A stretch of 18,600 bases of DNA from Ophiosphaerella korrae. Taxonomy: Eukaryota; Ascomycota; Dothideomycetes; Pleosporales; Phaeosphaeriaceae. Positions 9,814-18,600 of the stretch are shown piece after piece. The DNA is taken from NCBI GenBank assembly GCA_028456385.1, contig JALNQF010000635.1:1-18600 (forward strand). The letters run 5' to 3'. The notes under the pieces are model-generated. The model was not told the origin of the DNA and did not search any database. It saw nothing but the letters and a program-made list of their open reading frames with translations. Position 1 is the stretch's first letter. The number at the start of each line of letters is the position of its first letter. A program made the translations under genes and the position numbers.

Positions 9814-12800
9814 AGTAATTAAGATTGTCTTCTAGTTCCTATATTTCTTCCTATAGTTACCCTTTCTCGTCTATACCTATTTATTTTACTAAGTAGTAGT
9901 TTTTTCTATTATAGAACTAGTATACTAAGATTTTCTTAACTTCCTATTCTTCTTATTCTCTGTACGTATCTACTTTATACACTAGTAGTTCTGCGTTTTA
10001 TAGTACTTATTCTAGTAGGGCTATATAGAATATTAAGTATATCTTTATCTTATTTAGTAGCTTTAATTTAAATATAACTAGTATAACTTCTTTCTTAATT
10101 TTATATAGTCTTATCTTAACGTAGTCTAATTTTAAACTAGGTTGTTTACTTTTAATATTCTTTTATACTAACTATACTTTTTCTCTCTTTCTAAATTAGG
10201 GTCCTTCTTTATACTTCTTGTTATAGTACTTTGCTATTTAATTATATAGGAATTCTATATCCTATCTTAATTAGTTGTATATATCTCTAAGTTTATTAGT
10301 AAAGTTTTCTCCTCTTAGAGACTAAGATATTTAATTCTATAGTGTCTAATATATATTAGGCTTAAATCTATAGTTTATAAAGAAGAGTAATACTCTTATT
10401 ATTATATTCTTTACGCTATTGTATACTAATTATGCTATAAGTAGTAGCTATACCTAATTATTCTAGTTGTAGTTAAGGTAGTATCTTAAGTACTATTCTA
10501 CTATCTAATTTATTTGTTCTAATTATCTATCTATTTATAGATAATATACTATAGATATTACGTATTATATTCCTAATTGCGCTATTATCGTTCCTTATAG
10601 TTTTAATATAAATTATACATCTCTATCTATAATAATCTTATCTAGTAGTCTATATTAACTAATTATAGTTTCTAGAACCTAGTATATAGTAACTTCTATC
10701 CTACTTTTTTCTTTATATAGTCTAAAGTATATATACTTTATAAGTTTATCTACTATTATTAAGATTCTATTGTATTTAACTCTTAATATTAAATCTTTAG
10801 ACTTAAGTAACTTTGTAATAAAGTCTATTATAATAACTCCTTATAGTTGTTTTAGTACTTCTACTAGTTATAGTATTCTATATAGTATATATCTATTATA
10901 TTTATTCTTTTAATATTCTATATAGTCTTGTAGTACTTCTATTACTAGTTGTCTTACTTTTAGAATATAGTAATCTTGTAGTAGTCTATCTAATATTTTC
11001 TTAATACTTTAGTAACTATATACTAGTAATTTATAGAATTATTGTATAAATTCCTTTTAAATTTTTCCTAGAATATATATTCTTCTATATACTTATATAA
11101 ATCTATCTTAGATTTTAAGTTTCTCTATTTCTTTAGATACTTCTTATATTATTTTCTAAATCTATTCGTTTAGCTTATTACTTATCCTCTTAAGTATTAT
11201 AGCTATCTTAGGTATATTTAGGACTAAATATCCTTCCTCGTTCTTAACTAGAACTATACTAGTAGCGCTTACTTCTTTTTATAAGTCTAGTCTTCTACTT
11301 AGAGTATCTATAAATTAGTTATCCTTCTCTTTTATATATATTATTTCTATATTAAATATTAATAGAAACTTTTACTATCTTATATAGCGTTATAATAGCT
11401 CTTTATTTATTATAAATCCTATAAGATTCTTATAGTCTATGTAAACCTTTATCTAGTACTTTACTCCTTGTAGGTATACTCTCTATTATTTAAATACTTT
11501 ATAGATTACTAGTATCTATTTATTATAGATTAGGTAATTAAGTTCTACTATTTTTATCTTCTTAGAGAAGTATTTAACTAAGTGTTCCTTTTTAGTCTCT
11601 AAGTCTTCTTATATTAGTGCTATTCTATAGACTAAGTTTAATACGTCTATTTTTACTATTACTAGTAGTTCTAGGTTATATATTCTAATAACTAGGTTTT
11701 CTATAAACTTTTTTTTTATTCTCTTAAATACTTTATCGCATTCCTTTATCTATTTAAATAGCGTATCTTTTTTTATAAGTCTTGTAATTAGCTCTATATC
11801 TTTAGAGTATCTTACTATTAACTTTCTATAAAAGTTAGCTAGCTTATAAAATTATTGTACCTCTTTTAGGTTCTTTAGTGTTAGCTATTCGTTAATTAAG
11901 TTAATCTTTTCTAGGTTAATCTTAATTTTTCTTAGTTTAATAATAAATCTAAGGAAATCTATTTCTTTTATATAGAACTCGTATTTTCTTATCTTAAGAA
12001 ATATTTTAGCTTCTACTAGTTTCTTTAGCACTTTGTATATATATTATACGTATTCTTCCTCTATTTCTAAGAATATAAGGATATTATCTAAGTACGCAAA
12101 TATAAATATATCTAAGTATTCTCTTAGTACTATATTAATTCTCTCCTAGAATACTGCTAGTGCGTTTATTAAACTAAATAGTATAACTAAGTATTTGTAT
12201 AGTCTATATTGTGTTCTAAACGCTATTTTCTACTTGTCTCCTTTCTTAATTCTAATCTAGTAGTATGCGTTTTGTATATCTAGTTTTGTAAAGATCTTTA
12301 CTTTTTGTAGCCTATCTTATATTTTATCTATTTATAGTAGTAGGTATTAGTTCTTGTTTATAATTGCGTTAGTTTTTCTAAAATCTACGTAGAGTCTTTT
12401 ATTGCTTATCTCTTTTTTATCTATAAATATTAATCTATATACTACTAAGGATTTAGATTCTCTTATCTATCCTTTCTTTATTGTATTTTGTATAAATAAT
12501 TGTTTAATCTTAGATTCTTCTTCTATTTTTTAGTAGACTAGGCTTTATCTTACGTTCTTTTCTTCTTCTAGTTCTATTACTAAGTCTTATAGTTAGTGTT
12601 CTAGAAGGTAATCTTCTAGTTCTATAAGCTACTTTTCCTATTTCTTATATTCTTCTAGGAATTCTCCTTTATAGGTACTTATGTTAGCTTTTAGTATGTC
12701 TATTTTATTATAACTAATTTTTCCTATTCTCTAATTAATATATAGGTTAGTTATCTATAACTATAGTATACCTAATATTATATCTTATTTATTATTAATT

Positions 12801-15265
12801 ATTATTATATCTATAACTATATTCTAAATTTCTAGTCCTTCTAACCTTAGTATTAAAGGTGCTGTCTTAAACTGTATTAGTTTCTAAAATAGTTTTCCTT
12901 TAATCGTACTTAGTTATTAAGGGTATTTCTTTATTATATACTTTATTCCCTATATTTCTATAAACTTCTTTAATATAAAGTTTCTTGTAGTTCTACTATT
13001 AATTATTAATTATACTTTCTTTCCTTAGTATATACTTATTTTTATAATATATAGGCTTCTTATACCTTCTAGCCTTTCTTACTTTAGTAATTTATTAAAT
13101 TATCTATCTTTCTAAGGCTATAGGCCTACTTTAAGTTTATATTCTTTATATTTTAGATACTTGTTGTATATATATTTATACTATAGTCCTCCTTAGACGT
13201 ATTTCTTAGATAATTTTAGGCTAGGTTTTACTACTATATATCTATCTTCTAGGATTATTTCTTATCCTTAGATATCTTCTACTATAATTACTCTTGTATA
13301 GTTATAGCCTCTTCTCCTTATAAGCTATACGTTATTATTTACTTTAGAGTTTTTATATATAATGTAATTCTTATCTAAGTATAATATCTATAATACTTTA
13401 AAGTATACTAAATGTTTTAGGTCTATTATTTTATTATCCCCTTCTTAGTATTTACTTCTACTAGGTGTATCTATTATTAGGATATAGTATACTACTAGTA
13501 CTCTTAGTGTATAAGCTTTATTAATCTATTGCGTCTCTCTTACAAGGTATTACTATTCTTTTTATATAGGTATTCTTCCTACTATAACTATATATTACTT
13601 TATCTATTCTTAAAATAGTATAAACTTTATTTCTTTAAGATTACGTTCTTTCTAGTCTTTGTACGCTTTCTCTATACTTATAACTAGTAAGTATTTCTAA
13701 ATAAACTTCTATTCTTTATCTTATTCCTCTATATCTATTATAGTATAGCTGTTATAACTATATATTATTAGCTAGGTATACTCTATATCTCTTATACTAA
13801 CTTATTTTTTACTTCCTTATAGTCTTTTAGAGAGAGCTATAGTAGTCTCTTTATCTAGTACTAGTCTATTAGCCTAGATTAATAATACTAAGAGCTCTTC
13901 TCCTTCTAAATCTTCTATTAGTAAGTCTATTACTTAGGCTATATCTTTTAGCTAAGCTTTTATTCTATCTTCTTTTATTACTACTACTCTATATCTACGC
14001 TTCTATAAGAACTATACTACTCTCTATTTACTAGAAAGATATATATAGTAGTTGTTATTATAACAAAAGGTCTAATAGAGTATTATATATTATACTTCTT
14101 TGCTCCTAGCTACTTTCTCCTAAGGTTTAGCCTATACTTGTAGTGCTTCCTTCTTCTTTTTAGTTATTTTTAACTAAGTTTCTTTCTTTAAGTCTTTATT
14201 CTTATAGTCTTTTATAAAGTGTCCTAGTTTTCTATATTTATAGTATACTATATCTTTTTTTAACTTAGATCTGCAATTCTTTATATAGTAGCCTAGTTTA
14301 CTATAGTTAAAGTATATAAAGTCTTTATTCTTTTTCTTTTTTCTATCCTTATTAGTATTAAGGACTATAGAGTCTCTCTTATTATAGTTCTAGGTGTAAC
14401 CTCTATATTTATTCTTTTTCTATTCTTAAAGATTATCGTTAATTTGTATTACTTATTACTTTAAGGCTTCTAGTGTTCGTAGTTTCTCTATATATATTAT
14501 CTTGTATTAGATCTTAGAGTTAAGTCCTTGTTTAAATCGTAATATTAAGGCTAACTCGTTCTATTCTATATTTTGTAATAGTTGTTTAAACTATAATACG
14601 TACTTTAGAATACTCTAATTCTATATAAGCTTCTCTAGTTACTCTTTAGCTTATTAGGTAATATCTATATCCCTAAATACTACTCTTATTTGTTTAGTAA
14701 AGTATTCGTAACTTCTAAAGATAGCTCTAGTTTCGTCTTTTTATATTATTAGAGAGTGTGTCGTATAATCTATCTAGTAAGGCTCGTACTATCTTATTAC
14801 GTCTTCTTTAAGGTGCAGTCTAATATATATTACCTTCTTTTCTTCTATATTAAAGTATAGTACTTGTATATCTATCTAGAGTTATACTAATATAATAAAG
14901 GGTCTTAGCTTTTCTCTTGTTCTATTAAACTTCTTAAGTACAGGTATCTTTAGTAGTTTCTTTGTTGCGCTTATCTCTAGGCGTTACGTAATTAGTTCTA
15001 TCTAGTTTTATCCTTTAATAATAGCTTTAATTTATACTTTGTTCTATTTTATATAATCTTGTAGTTCCTTGTTCTATATTTCTAAGGCGTTAATTACTAT
15101 CTTTATATCTTCTTTTTTAGAGATTAGGTTGTTTATATAGTTCTTAACGTCTCTCTATACTATATTATCTAACTTATAACTACTTAGAGGTGCTTTACCT
15201 CCTTTTTTAGTTAAACTTTCTACTATCGTATTAGCTAGACTACGCGCTACTTACGCTTTACTTCT
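9791..15265 (-). pseudogene. gag-pol of the full-length family A element, one continuous frame with RIP stops
   Basis: All landmarks share one minus-strand frame, so this was a single gag-pol polyprotein of about 1,820 codons. Gag capsid: FNRTREKLRPF at about 14890-14935, extending to about 14480. Two CX2CX4HX4C knuckles: 14273-14314 and 14204-14245, with most Cys now Tyr. Protease: IINSRTTRNF near 12980-13010, where the family has a DSGAT-type site, so Asp, Gly and Ala changed by G to A. RT: motif A FTKLDIQNAYY at about 12262-12293 (Asp intact); motif C YLDN at 12083-12094 instead of YLDD; then the KYEFYIKEIDFL segment near 11970-12000. RNase H: KIDVLNL near 11640-11655, Asp intact. Integrase: KNKYNRYI near 10890-10915, Asp 10823-10825, Asp 10625-10627, Glu 10517-10519, with exactly 35 residues between the last two. 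Chromodomain: ILVY.FYNRKNYYLVK with the aromatic/acidic end at about 9830-9940. The start ATG is lost and the N-terminus is approximate. Confidence 0.92.
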
Positions 15266-15287
15266 TGTAATAACTAAATTAGCAAGG

Positions 15288-15747
15288 TATAATAGGCCTC
15301 CTATTATTAACTATAGGTACCTATCTAGTAGGGGTTAGTAGATTACAAGGTAATAGTAAAAGCTTAGAGGTAATCTATAATAACTATAAACAATAGAAGA
15401 TATTTTGTAACTATCTTGTATTAGCGTTCTATAGTTAAAGGATTAAATTACTAATACTATCTTAATAATACGCATTGTACTAACTATATACTACTAGTAA
15501 TCTATCTATACAACCTTACAAATTACTACTAATCTATTCGCTTGTAACTATAGATTACCCTAATCTATTATTACGTTATAATAGATTACTACTAATCTAT
15601 TTGCACGTAACTACAGATTACTACTACGTGTCCTAGTTATAGGTAGTTTCCTAATTGAGGTCGTTACCCTACTCGTCCTATACTTCGTTAGCGCCTAGAC
15701 TAGGACTAATTAGTTCTATCTCGATTTCTTCTATTACGCCTATAATA
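15288..15747 (-). repeat. 5' LTR of the full-length element (variant b)
   Basis: It aligns end to end with 8677-9137; differences are almost all C/T or G/A. Its left edge (tataataggcctc) is the inner edge facing gag. The minus-strand sequence just inside begins CCTTGCTAATTTAG. It has more surviving CG and CA than its partner, for example in the stretch 15600-15720, so the two LTRs were not mutated equally. The palindromic array is at about 15497-15625. Confidence 0.92.
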
Positions 15748-17468
15748 AAAATTCTATATCTTATTATAGCTAATTATATTTTTTTTTAATCTATTAGTAA
15801 AGTATTTTTTTTTAAAGACTAAAATACTTTATATCTTAGTAACTAGTATATATTAGGGTTAAATCTATAGTTTATAAAAAAAAGTAATACTTTTATTACT
15901 ATATTCTTTATACTATTATATACTAGTTATACTATAAGTAGTAACTATACTTAATTATTCTAATTATAGTTAAGGTAATACCTTAAGTACTACTCTACTA
16001 TCTAATTTATATACTCTAACTATCTATTTATTTATAGATAGTATACTTTTAATATTTAATATTTAAGTCCTAATAATACTATTATTATTCTCTATAGTTT
16101 TAATATAAATCTTATATCTTTATCTATAATAATTTTATCTAGAATACTATACTAGCTAAATATAGTTTTTAGGACTTAGTATATAGTAACTTCTATTCTA
16201 CTTTTTTTTTATATAGTCTAAAGTATAAGTACTTTATAAATTTATTTACTATTATTAGGATTTTATTATACTTAACTTCTAATATTAAGTTTTTTAACTT
16301 AAGTAGTTAGAAATAAAGTCTATTATAATAACTCTTTAAACTTACTTTAGTACTTTAACTAGTTATAATATTCTATATAGTCTTATAGTACTTCTATTAC
16401 TAGTTATTTTACTTTTAAGATATAGTAGTTTTTTAAAAGCTTATCTAGTATTTTATTAATACTTTAATTTTTATATACTTATAGTTTATATAACTATTAT
16501 ATAAACTCTTTTTTTTTTTTACTTAGAATATATATTATTTTATAGGCTTTTATAACTATTTTTTTAGTATTATATTTTTTTATTTTTTTAGAAGCTTTTA
16601 TATTTTTTTCTAAATCTATTTATTTAGTTTACTACTCTTATTCTTAAGTATTATAGCTATTCTAGGTATATTTAAAACTAAATATCTTTCTTTATTCTTA
16701 AATAGAACTATACTAGTAGTATTTACTTTTTCTTATAAATCTAGTCTTTTACTTAGAGTATCTATAATCTAATTATCTTTACTTTTTAATTTTATAATTT
16801 TAAAGTTAAATTTTAATAAGTATTTTTCTATCTTATATAGTATTATATTAAGTTTTTATTTATTATAAATCTTATAAGATTTTTATAGGCTATATAAACT
16901 TTTATTTAATACTTTACTTTTTATAAATATACTCTTTATTACTTAAATACTTTATTTATTACTAGTATTTCTTTATTATAAATTAAGTAGTTAAGCTTTT
17001 CTAGCTTTATTTTCTTAGAAAAGTATTTAACTAAGTATTTTTATTTTATAGCCTAGTCCTCTTATATTAATACTATCTTATAAACTAAGTTTAATATATC
17101 TATTTTTACTATTACTAGTAAGTCTAGGTTATATATTCTAATAATAAGGTTCTTAATAAACTTTTATTTAATTTAGTTAAATACCTTGTTATATTTTTAA
17201 GATTATTTAAATAGTATTTCTTTTTTTCTAAGCTTTATTAGAGGTTTTATAAGTTTAAACTATCTTATTATTAACTTTCTATAAAAGTTTACTAGATTAT
17301 AAAACTACTATACGTTTTATAGGTTCTTTAGTATTAGCTATTTCTAAATTACTTTTATCTTACTAAAGTTAGTTTATATTTTTCCTAGTTTAATAATAAA
17401 TCTAAGAAAGTCTATTTCTTTTATATAGAACTTATATTTCTTTATCTTAAAGAATAATTTATTCTTTA
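15748..17468 (-). mobile_element. Family A internal fragment (RT end, RNase H, integrase), no LTRs, heavily RIP-degraded
   Basis: The block aligns on the minus strand with about 10245-12000 of the full-length element. It starts right at the outer edge of the full element's 5' LTR and ends at the outer edge of another LTR at 17469. It holds the RT thumb region (about 17380-17450), RNase H and the integrase core. Both IIIDFI (about 16311-16345) and IIIDKD (about 16110-16135) are readable. Motif C of RT and everything upstream is missing, as are the chromodomain and LTRs. It has more poly-T runs and fewer CA/TG than the full-length copy, so it is older or more strongly mutated. Confidence 0.85.
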
Positions 17469-17920
17469 TATAATAGGTTACTTGTTATTAACTATAGTAA
17501 CTCTTCTCTAGGGTATTAGTAGATTAAAAGTTAATAATAAAAGTTTATGTTATAATTAGTAATAACTATAAATATTAGAAGATATCTTGTAACTATCTTG
17601 TATTAGCGTTCTATAGTTAAGGGATTAAATTACTAATACTATCTTAATAATACGTATTACTATAAACTATATACTAATATCTTCTTAGTAGCTTTATTAC
17701 TTTATATTTACTAAGATTACGAATTTATAAATCTTAGCTTTATAAATTTGTATTTACTAAGATCGCGAATTTATAAATGTATTACGTATTCTAGTTATAG
17801 TTAGTTTCTTAATTAAGTTTATTATCTTATAAGTTATTACCCTACTTATCCTATACTTTGTTAGTAGCTAAGCCTAGACTAATTAGTTCTATCTAGATTT
17901 CTCTTATTACTACTATAATA
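17469..17920 (-). repeat. 3' LTR of the third family A variant (variant c)
   Basis: Both outer thirds match the other LTRs, for example the shared block with tattagcgttctatagtta near 17605-17622 and the ctaattagttctatct block near 17880. The middle palindromic module is replaced by two direct copies of a 28-base unit (17705-17732 and 17751-17778). The left edge is tataataggtt and the right edge is tactataata. Confidence 0.87.
17705..17778. repeat. Direct repeat pair inside the variant c LTR
   Basis: The 28-base unit begins tatttactaagat and ends cgaatttataaat. The copies differ at only two positions (ta versus cg in the middle, both transitions) and are separated by 18 bases. Short inverted pieces (gaatttataaat and tataaattt) lie between them. 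Confidence 0.85.
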
Positions 17921-17935
17921 CTATTCCCTCTTCTA
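17921..17935 (-). other. Polypurine tract of the third variant
   Basis: The plus strand reads ctattccctcttcta, so the minus strand is the purine run TAGAAGAGGGAATAG adjoining the 3' LTR, at the same position as in the other two copies. Confidence 0.75.
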
Positions 17936-17947
17936 TATAGTTCTACG

Positions 17948-18480
17948 TTTTCTTATCTTAGAGCTAAAGTTATTTATCTTATTTCTTTATTAATTTCTAT
18001 TTCCTTATTACTTCTTATATCTTTTTATTCTAAGCGTAATAAACTTCTTTTTATAGCTTATATTATTTATAATAAAGTTAAAATATTTCTTTATTATTAC
18101 TATACTTTATTAGGCCTTACGTATCTTATATCTCTAAATAATAGTAAGTATTATAGTAAGTATATTCTTACTAATATATAGTATAAATATATTACTTTAA
18201 GTATTTTTCTAGTAGAGTATATATATTTAATTTCTACGTAATCTCCTTCTACTAAATTATATAGGGCGAGCTATTAATAGAGCTTAAGATAAATTATTAT
18301 TATAGCTTACTATAGCTAAGGCTAAGTATAAGTTAACTTTTTATAAGCTAGTAAAGCTTTATTTCTATATTAAGCGTCTTTATAAGATAAAGGCTTATAA
18401 TAATACTAAGTTATCTAAATAGTCTTATATAATAGAGGCTAAGTTAGATCTTATAAAGTAGACTTTATATAAGATAACTT
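17948..18480 (+). pseudogene. Opposite-strand accessory ORF, third variant (copy 3), partial
   Basis: The first half (frame of 17951) opens FSYLRAKVIYLISLLI, the same block as in the other two copies. It continues to SKYYSKYILTNI at about 18140-18175, which lines up with the Cys/Tyr segment SKAYKVYICTNT of copy 2, and then LSIFLVEYIYLIS. The second half, again one base on in frame (from about 18270), reads AINRA...TIAKAKYKL, then IKRLYKIKAYNNTKL and IIEAKLDLIK. This matches the helical part of the other copies despite many nucleotide differences. Conservation of the protein-like pattern in a more distant LTR variant is the best evidence that this was once a real gene. The end is not defined, because similarity fades by about 18480. 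Confidence 0.6.
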
Positions 18481-18490
18481 AATAAGGTAG

Positions 18491-18600
18491 TTTTAATAAT
18501 TAACTAAAAAGAGTAAATAGTAAATAAAGCTATCTAAGTAAGTACTAGGTATATATACCTAGTAGCTTACTAAGCGCTAACTAAAAGTAGAAAGGTAGTT
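18491..18600. other. Right-edge sequence outside recognised elements, with a near-perfect palindrome
   Basis: After family A similarity ends, the sequence contains a perfect 22-base palindrome at 18543-18564 (tactaggtata and its complement). It extends to about 18534-18573 with one bulged G and one mismatch. No ORF or known element end was recognised. It could be a hairpin in a neighbouring element or a chance feature of AT-rich DNA. Confidence 0.5.

Larger units (their letters stand above)
8677..15747 (-). mobile_element. Full-length chromovirus-type Ty3/gypsy retrotransposon, family A (about 7.07 kb, RIP-inactivated)
   Basis: Two LTRs of about 460 bases in the same orientation (15288-15747 as 5', 8677-9137 as 3') bound a complete interior. 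On the minus strand this holds gag with two CCHC knuckles, protease, RT, RNase H, integrase and chromodomain, then a polypurine tract. On the plus strand it holds an accessory ORF. The two LTRs differ at about 30 sites, nearly all transitions, so the copy was probably recent when RIP began. It keeps more CA, TG and Cys codons than its neighbours, so it is the least damaged and probably youngest copy. No target-site duplication is visible: the left flank is cttct (8672-8676) and the right flank is aaaat (15748-15752). Confidence 0.92.
17469..18490 (-). mobile_element. Family A retrotransposon, third variant, 3' end only, leaving similarity near the window edge
   Basis: This contains a 3' LTR (17469-17920), a polypurine tract and an opposite-strand ORF that align with 8677 to about 9680 of the full-length element. 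Similarity to the other family A copies can be followed to about 18480 and is then lost, before the equivalent of the pol end. Either the copy is truncated there or this variant has diverged. It is clearly more distant from the full-length copy than the 6576-8676 copy is. Confidence 0.75.

Noticed and set aside
8672..15752. Target-site duplication around the full-length element
   Set aside because: The five-base flanks (cttct and aaaat) do not match, even allowing C/T and G/A changes, and the flanking sequences are from different positions of the family.
15748..17468. Part of the same copy as 7003-8676, split by the full-length element
   Set aside because: Both blocks contain the same integrase segment of about 530 bases, and the right block looks more heavily mutated, so they cannot be two halves of one copy without a duplication.
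1..18600. Mitochondrial DNA or an AT-rich bacterial or organelle genome
   Set aside because: The low GC is explained by CpA-specific mutation of recognisable Ty3/gypsy elements, and no mitochondrial genes, tRNAs or rRNAs are seen.

Overview
This window looks like a block of dead, nested LTR retrotransposons in an AT-rich part of a filamentous ascomycete (Pezizomycotina) genome. No host gene, tRNA, rRNA or bacterial-type operon was found on either strand. Base composition is strongly AT-rich. CA and TG dinucleotides are almost absent over long stretches while TA is in great excess, and CT and CG survive. This is the footprint of repeat-induced point mutation (RIP), a fungal defence that turns C into T in duplicated DNA. 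Every coding region has become a string of TAA and TAG stops in an otherwise readable frame. The species cannot be named from this.

Layout. (1) 1-4506, minus strand: the gag and pol of one Ty3/gypsy family ('family B'), cut by the left window edge inside integrase and very heavily mutated. (2) 4507-6575, plus strand: the 5' LTR, gag and start of the protease region of a second family ('family A'), truncated. (3) 6576-8676, minus strand: 3' LTR, polypurine tract, an accessory ORF on the opposite strand, chromodomain and integrase end of another family A copy, truncated. (4) 8677-15747, minus strand: a full-length family A element of about 7.07 kb with both LTRs. (5) 15748-17468, minus strand: an RT-end/RNase H/integrase fragment of family A without LTRs. 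(6) 17469-about 18490, minus strand: 3' LTR, polypurine tract and opposite-strand ORF of a third family A variant. A palindrome lies at 18543-18564, near the right edge.

How the parts fit. The full-length element is a chromovirus-type Ty3/gypsy element. Gag with two CCHC knuckles, protease, reverse transcriptase, RNase H, integrase with a DX35E spacing, and a C-terminal chromodomain all read in a single minus-strand frame from about 15265 to about 9790. It appears to have been inactivated by transitions rather than by deletions.

The most notable feature is a second coding region on the opposite (plus) strand between the end of pol and the 3' LTR. It is seen in three copies (about 7021-7705, 9165-9813 and 17948-18480). 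It has a conserved N-terminal stretch, a segment rich in Cys or Cys-derived Tyr, and a Lys/Glu/Leu-rich helical second half. All three copies show the same +1 frame step between the two halves. Domain calls rest on motifs read by eye; no database search was possible, and most boundaries are good to a few tens of bases, LTR edges to a few bases.
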